From G965197405 sp965197405 (GTDB lineage: Bacteria > Chloroflexota > Dehalococcoidia > Lucifugimonadales > JAGWBF01), in assembly GCA_965197405.1 (NCBI GenBank), contig OZ240206.1, positions 1,426,001-1,490,000 of the forward strand: DNA of 64,000 bases, written 5' to 3'. The notes below the pieces were generated by a model. That model was not told the DNA's origin, did no database searches, and worked only from the letters and a program-made list of their open reading frames with translations. Both the position numbers and the translations under genes were made by a program. Shown in pieces: positions 9,079 to 17,775 of this stretch. Within the stretch, counting starts at the first letter, position 1. Each line of letters opens with the position of its first letter.

Positions 9079-11127
9079 TTGGCATATAGGTTGGGAGTAG
9101 ATGTGGGTGGCACCTTCACCGATCTGCTGTTGATTGATGAAAGCTCCGGAGACACCTACCGCGCCAAGGTCCAGTCCACACCGGCCGACTCCTCTATTGG
9201 AGTGCTGCAGGGGATCGAGAAGGTCTGCACCACCGCCCAGGTGGACCCTGGAATGATTACCCAGATCATGCACGGGACAACCGTCGGGACCAACGCGATT
9301 CTCCAGGGCAGGGGCGCCAAAATCGGCCTCGTTACCACGACCGGGTACAGACAGGTGTTGCAGATTGGCCGGTCCTTTGTGCCCGGCATCCTGGCAGGTT
9401 GGATCATTTGGAACATGCCCGAACCCCTGGCGCCTCTGGACCTCACCATCGAGGCGAAGGAACGGATGAGCGCCCGCGGTGACGTGGTGGAGCCACTGGA
9501 GGAGGAATCCCTCCGGGAAGGCCTCCAACTGCTGAAGGAGCGAGGCATTGAGGCGCTGACCGTTTCGCTAATCAACTCCTATGCGAACGGGGCGCACGAG
9601 GAGCGCGTCCGAGAGATAGCGGCGGAAATCATGCCCGGCATCCCCATATCCATCTCCTCCGAGATTCTGCCGGAGATGCAAGAGTACGAGCGGACCCTCA
9701 CCACGGTGGCTAACTCCTACGTGGCGCCGGTTGTCTCCAGCTACATTGACAACATGCAGAAAGAGCTGAACAACCGGGGCATTTCCGCCCACCTTCACAT
9801 CCTGCGCTCCGACGGCGGTCTCGCCTCGGTTGACGTGGCCCAGAAAATGCCGGTCAGCACCCTGATGAGCGGCCCGGCCGGGGGTGTCGCCGGCGCCCTC
9901 TGGATCGCGGAGCAGGCGGGCTATGACAACCTGTTGACCTTCGACATGGGCGGCACCTCGACGGACGTGGCCCTGATTCAGAACGGCGTGCCGCTGGTGC
10001 GGCGCGAGACCACGGTGGGAGACGTGACCATCAGGGCCTCGTCCCTCGATGTCCGGAGCGTCGGCGCCGGCGGCGGCTCCATCGCCCACGTTCCGGAGCT
10101 GACCAGGGCGCTCCGTGTCGGTCCCGAGAGCGCAGGCGCCGACCCGGGGCCTGCCTCCTACGGCAAGGGGGGAGATAGGCCCACGGTCACCGACGCCAAC
10201 GTGGTGCTGGGCCGTCTGCCGACGAGGCTCGCCGGCGAGATGGACCTGGATATGGCGGCCTCCGAGAGGACCGTACAGAGTATCGCCGACGCCCTTGGCC
10301 TCGACCTCAAGCGTGCGGCTGCCGGCATTATAGACATCGTCAACGAGAATATGTTCGGCGCGCTGAGGCTCGTCTCGGTGCAGCAGGGCTACGACCCACG
10401 GGACTTCGCCCTGATTGCCTTCGGCGGCGCGGGGCCGCTGCACGCCAACGCTCTCGCCAGGCTGATGAGCTCCTGGCCGGTAATCATCCCGCCATCGCCG
10501 GGCGTGCTGTGCGCCTACGGCGACGCCACCACCAGGCTGCGCAACGACGTCTCTCGCACCTTCATCCGCCAGTTTTCAGAGACCACCAACGAGGAGATTG
10601 AGGGTATTCTGAGAGAGCTGGCCGAGAGCGCATCCCAGGCGCTGGACGCCGAGGGAGTGCCCCGCTCCGACCAGTCAACGCAGTCCGAGATTGACGTGCG
10701 CTATCACGGGCAGGGGCTGGTCCTCCCCGTCGAGGTTGACATGAGCGGCTTCGATAAAGACGGTCTCGACAGGGTGCGTCAGAGCTTCGACGAGGCCCAC
10801 ACCCAGCTCTTCACCTTCGCCCTTGAGGCTGAGCCGGAGGTGGTGAACCTGCGCGCGGTCGTCCAGGGCAAGTCCACCCTGGTCAAAGCCGGGACCATCG
10901 AGAAGGGCGACGCCGACCCCTCGGCGGCAAAGGTTGATGTCACCACCATCTTCGTGGACAATGGCGATAGAGAGGCCGCCATCTATGACAGGTCGAAGCT
11001 CCTGGCTGGCAACCGGATCGTCGGCCCTGCCATCGTTACGGAGATGGACTCGACCACCCTCATTCTGCCGGACCATGCCGGCGAAGTGGATACCTACGGC
11101 AATATCATCATCAACCCACTTACCTAG
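9079..11127 (+). CDS. hyuA: Hydantoinase/oxoprolinase subunit A
   Basis: This 682-residue protein has the ASKHA-type ATP-binding start GVDVGGTFTDLLLIDE, the central GPAGGVAGA and FDMGGTSTDVALI motifs, and a C-terminal region ending VTEMDSTTLILPDHAG, all standard for the A subunit of ATP-dependent N-methylhydantoinase, acetone carboxylase-like and 5-oxoprolinase enzymes. It needs the B subunit, encoded 260 bp downstream. With the following isochorismatase-type gene it suggests opening of a hydantoin ring and hydrolysis of the carbamoyl product. The exact substrate (N-methylhydantoin, hydantoin or 5-oxoproline) is not determinable here. Confidence 0.9.
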   Translation: MAYRLGVDVGGTFTDLLLIDESSGDTYRAKVQSTPADSSIGVLQGIEKVCTTAQVDPGMITQIMHGTTVGTNAILQGRGAKIGLVTTTGYRQVLQIGRSFVPGILAGWIIWNMPEPLAPLDLTIEAKERMSARGDVVEPLEEESLREGLQLLKERGIEALTVSLINSYANGAHEERVREIAAEIMPGIPISISSEILPEMQEYERTLTTVANSYVAPVVSSYIDNMQKELNNRGISAHLHILRSDGGLASVDVAQKMPVSTLMSGPAGGVAGALWIAEQAGYDNLLTFDMGGTSTDVALIQNGVPLVRRETTVGDVTIRASSLDVRSVGAGGGSIAHVPELTRALRVGPESAGADPGPASYGKGGDRPTVTDANVVLGRLPTRLAGEMDLDMAASERTVQSIADALGLDLKRAAAGIIDIVNENMFGALRLVSVQQGYDPRDFALIAFGGAGPLHANALARLMSSWPVIIPPSPGVLCAYGDATTRLRNDVSRTFIRQFSETTNEEIEGILRELAESASQALDAEGVPRSDQSTQSEIDVRYHGQGLVLPVEVDMSGFDKDGLDRVRQSFDEAHTQLFTFALEAEPEVVNLRAVVQGKSTLVKAGTIEKGDADPSAAKVDVTTIFVDNGDREAAIYDRSKLLAGNRIVGPAIVTEMDSTTLILPDHAGEVDTYGNIIINPLT

Positions 11128-11181
11128 CTAACCAGGGTCATTCAATTCTCGACGCTAGGCGAGTACAGGCCCTCGTCGCGT

Positions 11182-11314
11182 GTCATTCCGAACGCAGCGA
11201 GGCGGAGTGAGGAATCTAAAATGGCGGCTAACAGGAACCGGAATCAAGGCGTACCGGCGAGAAAAACACAGCGGTCAACTAGGACTTTAGACCCCTCGCT
11301 CCGCTCGGGGTGAC
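11182..11314. repeat. Interspersed palindromic repeat, copy 1
   Basis: It starts GTCATTCCGAACGCAGCGAG and ends CTCGCTCCGCTCGGGGTGAC, forming a long imperfect hairpin, with GAGGAATCTAAA and CTTTAGACCC as inner arms. A very similar 135-bp copy lies at 13323-13457, so hyuB is bracketed by two copies. Immediately right of it the phrase AATGGCCCTGCCTAACTAA is duplicated in tandem (about 11319-11360). Confidence 0.8.
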
Positions 11315-11387
11315 AATTGAATGGCCCTGCCTAACTAATGAATGGCCCTGCCTAACTAACCCGGCGACTTGAGTATGGAGGCTACAG

Positions 11388-13304
11388 ATGCCCGCAGAAA
11401 TCATTGAAACCAACCCCACGCCCTTCAACAAGGTCAGCGTTGACCCGATAACCCTCGATATAATTGAAAGCGCCCTCCGTAACGCGCGCTTTGAGATGGA
11501 TGCGGTGCTGTTCCGCACCGCCATGTCGCCGGGAATCCGTGAGCAGCACGACGAGTTCCCGATGATTGCCAACCCCGACGGCAAGATGGTCGTCGGGCAG
11601 TTCGGCTCCTTCGTCCACGGCTTCAAGCGAGAGTACGACGGGACAATCGAGGAGGGGACCACCTTCCTCACCTCCGACCCGTACAGCTGCGGGGGCGCGA
11701 TCAGCCACGCCAACGACTGGCTCGTGCTGAAGCCCGTCTACCTGGAGGGCAGGCTCATAGGCTATATCGCCATGTTCGGCCACATGACCGACCTCGGCGG
11801 CAAGGTGCCGGGCAGCCTGCCGACGGACGCCAACCAGATATACGAAGAGGGGGTCGTCATCCCCATCGTCAAGATATACAAGGATAACCAGCTTCAAGAG
11901 GACGTGCTAAAGGTTATCCTACACCAGTGCCGCCTGCCCCAATGGAACCGGAGCGATTTCAACGCCTTGATCGCCGCCGTCAATCTGGCCGAAAGGCGCG
12001 TCCTGGACCTCTGCGAGCGCTTCGGGGTGGACACATACGTCTCGGCTTGCGACGACCTCCTGGAGCGCAACCGGCGCGCCATGGTGCAACTCATCCAGAC
12101 CACCGTCTCGGAGGAGAAGCTATATTTCGAGGACTTCGTCTGCGACGACGGCATCGGGATGGGGCCGTACAAGATCGCCTGCACCATGTGGCGCGAGGGC
12201 GACCAGGTAATCTTCGACTTCGAGGGCACCGACCCTCAATCGGCAAGCTCCATCAACTTCTTCCTTAACGAGGAGATGTTCAAGATGTTCGTGGGGGTCT
12301 ACATGATCAACGTGTTCGACCCCCAGATTCTGTTCAACGACGGCTTCTACGACCACCTCGACGTGCGCATCCCCCCGGGCACCCTGCTCAAGCCCCTGAA
12401 GCCCGCGGCCCTCTCGTCCCGCACCCACGCGCTGGGGCGCATCTTCGACGTTATAGGGGGACTCCTGGGCCAGCGGGCGCCGGAGTTCCTCATAGCCGCC
12501 GGGTTCTCGGACAGCCCTCACCTGATGTATTCGGGCTACAACAAAGACGGCGAGTGGTACCAGCTTTACCAGATTGGCTTCGGCGGCATCCCCGGACGGC
12601 CCTTCGGCGATGGCCCCGACGGCCATTCCCTGTGGCCCTCCTTCACCAACGTGCCCAACGAGTTCCTTGAGAGCTACTTCCCGCTGCGCATGGAGATATA
12701 CGAGACCATCGCCGACTCGGGAGGCCCCGGGTTCTTCCGGGGGGGCAACGGGATCAAGATTGGCTACAGGTGCCTGGAGCCGGGTGAGATGTCCATCCAC
12801 GACGACCGCTGGCTCACCTATCCCTGGGGCGTGAACGGCGGGCTGCCCGGCGGCAGGAGTCGCAAGGAAATTATCCGGGCGGACGGCACGGCCGAAATCC
12901 TCCAGTCCAAGTGCGACCACGTAAAGGTGGACGTGGGCGACCTGCTGATTCTCTACACCTGGGGCGGCGGCGGCTGGGGCGACCCCTACAAGCGGGACCC
13001 GGAGAAGGTCGCCCTGGACGTGAGGCGCGGCCTGGCAACCCACGAGGGGGCCAGGCGCTACGGTGTCGTGCTCGGCGATGATTACGTCGTGGACGAGAAG
13101 GCGACGGCGGAGCTTCGCGCCGACCTTTCCGCCCAGCGGGGCGAGCCGAAGATGTTCGACCGCGGCGGGACCATCGAGGACCTCAAGGCCCGCTGCCTCG
13201 CGGAGACCGGCCTCGAGCCGCCAAGGGACCCCGTCTTCCCCCAGCACATTCTGAGGGCTGCCCAGAAGGAGATGTCGAGGCGGGTCCCGGCGGCAGCCGA
13301 CTAA
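11388..13304 (+). CDS. hyuB: Hydantoinase/oxoprolinase subunit B
   Basis: This 638-residue protein matches the HyuB family: DPITLDIIESALRNARFEMD near the start, FRTAMSPGIREQHDEFPM, GHMTDLGGKVPG, and the late GGxGWGDP segment. It forms the heteromeric hydrolase with HyuA. ATG 11388 follows GGAGG in TATGGAGGCTACAG. The A-B gap of 260 bp is filled by a palindromic repeat, which could weaken cotranscription. Confidence 0.9.
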   Translation: MPAEIIETNPTPFNKVSVDPITLDIIESALRNARFEMDAVLFRTAMSPGIREQHDEFPMIANPDGKMVVGQFGSFVHGFKREYDGTIEEGTTFLTSDPYSCGGAISHANDWLVLKPVYLEGRLIGYIAMFGHMTDLGGKVPGSLPTDANQIYEEGVVIPIVKIYKDNQLQEDVLKVILHQCRLPQWNRSDFNALIAAVNLAERRVLDLCERFGVDTYVSACDDLLERNRRAMVQLIQTTVSEEKLYFEDFVCDDGIGMGPYKIACTMWREGDQVIFDFEGTDPQSASSINFFLNEEMFKMFVGVYMINVFDPQILFNDGFYDHLDVRIPPGTLLKPLKPAALSSRTHALGRIFDVIGGLLGQRAPEFLIAAGFSDSPHLMYSGYNKDGEWYQLYQIGFGGIPGRPFGDGPDGHSLWPSFTNVPNEFLESYFPLRMEIYETIADSGGPGFFRGGNGIKIGYRCLEPGEMSIHDDRWLTYPWGVNGGLPGGRSRKEIIRADGTAEILQSKCDHVKVDVGDLLILYTWGGGGWGDPYKRDPEKVALDVRRGLATHEGARRYGVVLGDDYVVDEKATAELRADLSAQRGEPKMFDRGGTIEDLKARCLAETGLEPPRDPVFPQHILRAAQKEMSRRVPAAAD

Positions 13305-13322
13305 TCCACCATCTCCATCAGG

Positions 13323-13457
13323 GTCATTCCGAACGTAGCGAAGCGGAGTGAGGAATCTGAAATGGTGACTAACAAAAAAACCGGAATCAAGGCGCGCCGG
13401 CCAGAACAAGGCCGTAGTCGGCTAGCACTTTAGACCCCTCGCTCCGCTTGGGGTGAC
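13323..13457. repeat. Interspersed palindromic repeat, copy 2
   Basis: It starts GTCATTCCGAACGTAGCGAA and ends CTCGCTCCGCTTGGGGTGAC, with the same inner sequence (GGAATCAAGGCG...) as the copy at 11182-11314. It sits 18 bp after the hyuB stop. Confidence 0.8.
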
Positions 13458-13544
13458 AATCAAAAGACCCTGCCATCTCCGGTGGATATGCAGCATATAG
13501 CGGACTATATCTGCCGTTGGAAAGGCCGGAAAGGAATATAGCTA

Positions 13545-14192
13545 ATGGGCCAGCAAAGTCTACAGGACAATTATCAAGGAGTCTTCGACGGGCGGATTGG
13601 GTATGGCCGCAAGCCGGCCGTGATTGTGGTTGATTTCATCAATGCCTACACCACCCCAGGCTCGCCCCTGTACGCGGCGCCGGTGGTGGACGCCGTGCGG
13701 GAGACCGCCCCGCTGCTGGACATGGCCCGTCGCAACGGGGTCCTGGTGATATACAGCCGGGTGATTTACTCGCCCCACGGCGTGGACGGCGGCATCTTCG
13801 TGCGAAAGGTCCCGGTGCTGCGGAAGATGGTGGAAGGAGAACCCCTGGCCGACATCGTTCCGGAGCTTCCGCCCGCTCCCCAGGACGTCATCATCAACAA
13901 GCAGTACGCCAGCGTCTTCTTCGGCACCTCCCTGGCGGCGACCCTCACCAGCCAGGGGGTGGACACCGTGATAGTGACCGGCTGCTCGACGAGCGGCTGC
14001 GTTCGCGCCACGGCGGTGGACGGAATGCAGTACGGCTTTCGCGTCATCGTGCCAAGGGAGTGCGTGGGCGACCGCCACCCGGAGCCTCACGAAGCCAACC
14101 TGTTCGACATAGACAGCAAGTACGGGGACGTGGTATCGAAGGGCGAGGTCCTGGAGTACCTGGCGACCGCTTCCGGTGTCCCCAGTGCCTAG
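13545..14192 (+). CDS. Isochorismatase-family cysteine hydrolase (possible N-carbamoylsarcosine amidase)
   Basis: This 215-residue protein has the Asp-Lys-Cys triad of the family: the Asp in VIVVDFINAYT, the Lys in INKQYASVFFGT, and the Cys in TGCSTSGCVRATAVDG. The GCSTSGCVRATA form and its position after hyuA-hyuB resemble N-carbamoylsarcosine amidases, which act after hydantoinase. ATG 13545 has AAAGGAA upstream. Other members cleave nicotinamide or maleamate, so the substrate remains inference. Confidence 0.85.
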   Translation: MGQQSLQDNYQGVFDGRIGYGRKPAVIVVDFINAYTTPGSPLYAAPVVDAVRETAPLLDMARRNGVLVIYSRVIYSPHGVDGGIFVRKVPVLRKMVEGEPLADIVPELPPAPQDVIINKQYASVFFGTSLAATLTSQGVDTVIVTGCSTSGCVRATAVDGMQYGFRVIVPRECVGDRHPEPHEANLFDIDSKYGDVVSKGEVLEYLATASGVPSA

Positions 14193-14324
14193 CGCTACCG
14201 ACCAGCTACTTTCAACCGCACTCTAAAACCCCTTGCATATGGTCAAGCCTCATCCCAGTCCACAGACAGGCAGAGCTGCTGTCCGAGCAATCGTCAAGTT
14301 TCTTGAGGCTATAGGGGTGACGCC

Positions 14325-14666
14325 ATGATGGAGTACAAGGGGTATATCGCCACAATCGAATACGACGATTCTGTGGACTTGTTTCATGGTGCTGTCGTGA
14401 ATGCTGGGCCCTATCCGATAGTGACATTCGAGGCCTCCGACGTGGAAGGGCTGAAACGTGAGCTTCAAACATCCATCGAGGACTATTTGGCTTGGTGCGC
14501 AGAGGACGGTGTTGAGCCTCGGCGGCCATTTTCAGGTAAATTGGACCTGCAATTGGGGTCGGACTTGCACCGTCGCGTGGCCATTTCCGCTGCCAAGACT
14601 GGCATGAGCATCAATGCTTGGATAACTAGCACGCTGGAAAAGGAAGCGGACTCTCTCCAAACCTAG
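14325..14666 (+). CDS. HicB-family antitoxin-like protein, no HicA partner seen
   Basis: This 113-residue protein has the HicB fold start (YKGYIATIEYDDSVDLFHGAVVN, FEASDVEGLKREL, SIEDYLAWCAEDG) and a C-terminal ribbon-helix-helix-like segment (DLHRRVAISAAKTGMSINAWI) that would bind DNA. HicB normally neutralises the HicA RNase. No HicA frame is found on either side; a 29-codon frame ending at its start codon (14239-14328) does not resemble HicA. It is probably an orphan antitoxin or regulator. Confidence 0.8.
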   Translation: MMEYKGYIATIEYDDSVDLFHGAVVNAGPYPIVTFEASDVEGLKRELQTSIEDYLAWCAEDGVEPRRPFSGKLDLQLGSDLHRRVAISAAKTGMSINAWITSTLEKEADSLQT

Positions 14667-14783
14667 TGCCCTTGGCAGTCCGCTCACGGTCCCCGGTATG
14701 CACCCGTGCAATTCCACCGGGTGAAGTAGTATACTGGTGTCAGCACAAGTCGAGCCAGCACAAATCAGGAAGGAGTGGCGGTT

Positions 14784-15245
14784 ATGGTAAAGATTAGCAA
14801 GGTCGCACACGTTGTCCTTAACGTCCGTGACCCGGAGGAATCGGCCAAGTGGTACTGTGACGTGCTGGGGATGGAGCTCCTGCACCTCAACGAGGATCTG
14901 GGGATGGCCTTTCTCTCCTTCGGGGTCTCGGACCACGACATCGCCCTTATGAAGGCGCCCGAGGGTGTGGAGACGGGCAGCCCGGGCATGAGCCACACCG
15001 CCTTGCAGATTGAGGGTGGCGAAGAGGACCTGAGGGACCTGTACCAGAAGCTGCTGGACTCCGGCAGCCGCATTGATTTCCTCACCGACCACGGCCTCAG
15101 CAAGAGCATCTACCTGTTCGACCCGGACGGCAACCGTCTGGAGGTCTTCTACCAGACGATGTATGGCGAAGAGGCCAAACAGTACATGCGAGAAGGACGC
15201 TCCGGCCTCGCCCCCTACGAGCTGGAGCCGAGCGCAGCGCCCTAG
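14784..15245 (+). CDS. VOC-family (glyoxalase/bleomycin-resistance fold) protein
   Basis: This 153-residue protein has the vicinal-oxygen-chelate pattern: HVVLNVRDPEESAKWYCDVLG at the start, MSHTALQIEG (metal-ligand His region) in the middle and YLFDPDGNRLEVFYQ with the terminal Glu ligand. ATG 14784 is preferred over GTG 14775 because AGGAAGGAG (14767-14775) sits eight bases before it. It stands alone. Such proteins range from dioxygenases to resistance proteins; the function is not specified by sequence. Confidence 0.85.
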   Translation: MVKISKVAHVVLNVRDPEESAKWYCDVLGMELLHLNEDLGMAFLSFGVSDHDIALMKAPEGVETGSPGMSHTALQIEGGEEDLRDLYQKLLDSGSRIDFLTDHGLSKSIYLFDPDGNRLEVFYQTMYGEEAKQYMREGRSGLAPYELEPSAAP

Positions 15246-15296
15246 CCGGGCCAGGCCCCGAGCATATTATAAGGGCCGTAGATAGCAGCCGCCTGG

Positions 15297-15339
15297 TAGC
15301 GTTTCCATTCAGGTAGCTGGGCTTCTCCTGCGTCGTCCC
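15297..15339. repeat. 43-bp dispersed repeat, copy 1
   Basis: It begins TAGCGTTTCCATTCAGGTAG and ends CTGCGTCGTCCC. A copy of the same length with a handful of changes is at 20789-20831, also in a gap between genes. Confidence 0.7.
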
Positions 15340-15375
15340 GTGCACGATGTCACCGCCATGAAATTAGCCTTCGTC

Positions 15376-15545
15376 ATACCCGCGAAGCTTGTCCCCGTGA
15401 AAACGGGGAGCGGGTATCCACAGCCAGGGTCCCCTGGACTCCCGCTTTCGCGGGAGTGACGGTACAGATAAACGGGGCAACCACAAGGGTTGCCCCTACC
15501 AACGACGGACTGTTCCGTAGGGGCGTCCACAAGGGACGCCCCTAT
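15376..15545. repeat. Cluster of short hairpin repeats
   Basis: Three units lie side by side. The first (about 15379-15463) opens CATACCCGCGAAGCTTGTCC, has a CCCCGTGAAAACGGGG hairpin, and ends CCCGCTTTCGCGGGAG. The second is GGGGCAACC-acaa-GGGTTGCCCC (from 15474). The third is AGGGGCGTCC-acaa-GGGACGCCCCT, ending at 15544. No gene lies between 15246 and 15569; the hairpin cluster sits just beyond the PrpD stop. Confidence 0.75.
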
Positions 15546-15569
15546 CACCCGGTAATCGCAACGAATCGG

Positions 15570-16979
15570 TTAGCCTTCCCCCGGGGGCAGGGATGAAAAC
15601 AGGGCCACCAGGTTCGAGACCCTTTCCACCCCCTCCAGGTTGTCAATGGCCGCGAGTATCCCGTTGACCCGGTCCCCTTCGATGACCTGGGAGGTGATGG
15701 CGACGAACTTGCTCCTGAGCTCATCGGCGCTCTGAGCTTCCCCAACACTCTCCACGCGCGCGTTGTATCTCTGCCCCGCCTTGGTGCGGACCATGACCTT
15801 ACTCATGCGAAGGTGTCTCTCCTGGAAGACCCGCTCGCACTCCTCGTCGAAGGATAGCGTCACCCGCTTTGACATGGTCGCGACCTCGGGCTTGCCGGCG
15901 GTGGTCTCCGTGTACCAGTTTGGCCCACCCTCCCCGGCAAAGAGGGCTGCCGCTATCTGGTAAGGGGTGCTGAACTCCATGTCCGACAGCCCGTGAGGAT
16001 CCTGGTCGCCGAATCCGACCCCGTCGTGCTCGTTGGTGATGATCTCGATCTCTTCTATGTCGTCGAGGCCAATCCCGTGCTCTTTCACCAGGTCCTCAAC
16101 GCCCGCTATGGCGGTATGGGTCACGGCACACCCGGGGTAGACCTTCGAGGTGAAATCCCGGATGTGGTACGTCCGGCCAAACCCCGCCGTAAGCCGTTCC
16201 TCCTTGAAAATGTCCATCCCCAGCATCACCGACAGCCCCTTCTCGCCGTCCAGGACGTTGTTCTCCTGCAACATCTTCAGGCCCTTCCTCGCGGATGCGG
16301 CGGCGAAGGCCCCCGTCATGCACATCCAGGCCCAACCCTGCTTGATGTCCTTCCTTGGGGTGAGCCCCTCATCGCTAATCCACTTGTACCAAGCGGGCAC
16401 GGGCGTGTAAATGCCGGCCATGCCCAGGGCCGACAGCATCTCATCTTCGTCGAGTCCCAGCGCCCGCCCGGCGCCGCCCACTGCTGCGAATACCGATATG
16501 GTCTCCCCGCCAAGCTGCTTCGACTGCTCCATGCTCATGTCCATGGAGTGCTGCACTCGCGTCGCGCACTCGTACCCCGCCACCACGCTGGCGATTAGCT
16601 CCTTCCCCGAGATTCCCCGGGCCTCCCCGGCAGCCAGGGCGGCAGGCACTGCGAGAGCGCCGGGCCAGATCGCGCAGCGCCCGCTCTCGCTGCGGGCGTA
16701 ATCGGAGTAGTCCAGCATGGTGGACAGCGCCCCGTTGCCGAAGGCCGCCATCGCCGCCGATACCTTCGTACCGTCGCCGATGAGGGTGGCGTCGTCCCTT
16801 CCGCCCCCCAGGTCCTTCGCCAGCTCCAGGAAGGTCCTGGACAATCTCAGGGGATAGCCTCCAATCATGTTGCCTACGGCGTCCATGACAACAAGCTTCC
16901 CCTTTTCGACTACCTCGGGCGGCAGGTCTTCATATTTCAGGTTGGACAGGTAGCCAGCCAGATTTCTCGTAGAGGACAT
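15570..16979 (-). CDS. MmgE/PrpD family protein (2-methylcitrate dehydratase-like)
   Basis: This 469-residue protein has the family features: LVVMDAVGNMIGGYP near residue 30, a helical N-terminal domain (ALSTMLDYSDYARSE) and a C-terminal domain beginning near YHIRDFTSKVYPGCAVTHTA. Members dehydrate 2-methylcitrate or isomerise/decarboxylate related acids. No prpB or prpC gene is in the window, so propionate catabolism cannot be claimed. ATG 16979 has GGAGGTAAC upstream on the coding strand. It is transcribed alone, divergent from hicAB. Confidence 0.85.
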   Translation of the reverse strand: MSSTRNLAGYLSNLKYEDLPPEVVEKGKLVVMDAVGNMIGGYPLRLSRTFLELAKDLGGGRDDATLIGDGTKVSAAMAAFGNGALSTMLDYSDYARSESGRCAIWPGALAVPAALAAGEARGISGKELIASVVAGYECATRVQHSMDMSMEQSKQLGGETISVFAAVGGAGRALGLDEDEMLSALGMAGIYTPVPAWYKWISDEGLTPRKDIKQGWAWMCMTGAFAAASARKGLKMLQENNVLDGEKGLSVMLGMDIFKEERLTAGFGRTYHIRDFTSKVYPGCAVTHTAIAGVEDLVKEHGIGLDDIEEIEIITNEHDGVGFGDQDPHGLSDMEFSTPYQIAAALFAGEGGPNWYTETTAGKPEVATMSKRVTLSFDEECERVFQERHLRMSKVMVRTKAGQRYNARVESVGEAQSADELRSKFVAITSQVIEGDRVNGILAAIDNLEGVERVSNLVALFSSLPPGEG

Positions 16980-17115
16980 ATGTTACCTCCTTCATGCAGC
17001 TTCATAGGCACGTAGCTTCATAGCGCGCCAGTTCTCTTCGCCGTTCATCGAGCCGACGCGAGAATTATCAGTTATCACAGCTCCCAATCGCATAGATATG
17101 TGCTAGTATAGACTC

Positions 17116-17322
17116 ATGCACGGCAGGGAATTCGTAAGGCGAGCCCGGCGATATGCCCGGAAGAACGGGGTTGACTTCGACTTCGACCCCAGCAAGGGCA
17201 AAGGCAGTCATGGACAAATCAGGATGGGCAACCGCCGCACCACTGTCCCGCATAGCGAGATTAATCCCAGGACCCTGGCGTCCATGCTTAGAGACCTCGG
17301 AATTGATAGGAGGGACTTCTAG
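17116..17322 (+). CDS. hicA: HicA mRNA interferase toxin
   Basis: This 68-residue, basic protein has the dsRBD-like HicA pattern: GREFVRRARRYARKNGVDF, the active-site His in KGKGSHGQIR, then RRTTVPHSEINPRTLASMLRDLGI. It cleaves mRNA when free of HicB. Its stop directly abuts the HicB start (17322/17323), the usual toxin-first order. Confidence 0.88.
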   Translation: MHGREFVRRARRYARKNGVDFDFDPSKGKGSHGQIRMGNRRTTVPHSEINPRTLASMLRDLGIDRRDF

Positions 17323-17760
17323 ATGCAATACGCTTACCCATGTGAAGTCATCGGGAATGAGGATGACGGCGAGGGATTCACCCTTAACTTCCCTGACGTA
17401 TACGGGGCCAACACCGGCGGCTGGACCAGGGAAGAAGCCCTGGAGATGGCCGGGGACTGTCTCGGTGTCGCCTTGAGCGGGTATGTCAAATGCCATGAAG
17501 ACATTCCTGTCCCCAGTCCTGCGAAGAAAGGGCAGGTCTTGATCGCAGTGTCGCCCATCGTCGCGGCCAAGCTGTCCCTTTACACCGCCATGCGCGAACA
17601 GGGCATCACCAAAGTCGAACTGGCCGCCCGGCTGGGCGTCTACGAGAGTGCTGCCCGTAGGATTGTTGATCCAAGACACCGGTCTCACATCAGCCAAGTT
17701 GAGAAGGCCCTCCGAGCCGTGGGGCGTTCATTGATTGTTGAAGATAGAGTAACAGCCTAA
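17323..17760 (+). CDS. hicB: HicB antitoxin
   Basis: This 145-residue protein starts with the HicB fold (YAYPCEVIGNEDDGEGFTLNFPD, GWTREEALEMAGDCLGVAL) and ends in an HTH-like DNA-binding region (KVELAARLGVYESAARRIVD). It should bind HicA and repress the hicAB promoter. Past its stop, CCGCCC...GGGCGG (about 17767-17790) could form a hairpin shared with the convergent amidase gene. Confidence 0.88.
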   Translation: MQYAYPCEVIGNEDDGEGFTLNFPDVYGANTGGWTREEALEMAGDCLGVALSGYVKCHEDIPVPSPAKKGQVLIAVSPIVAAKLSLYTAMREQGITKVELAARLGVYESAARRIVDPRHRSHISQVEKALRAVGRSLIVEDRVTA

Positions 17761-17775
17761 AGCCAGCCGCCCACC

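Noticed and set aside
12120..13409. 429-residue antisense frame across hyuB
   Set aside because: Shadow of hyuB; the composition is typical of reverse-strand reading of GC-rich genes.
14239..14328. 29-codon frame ending on the orphan HicB start, considered as HicA
   Set aside because: It has no GSH-type motif or basic dsRBD pattern and is half the size of HicA; it may be chance.
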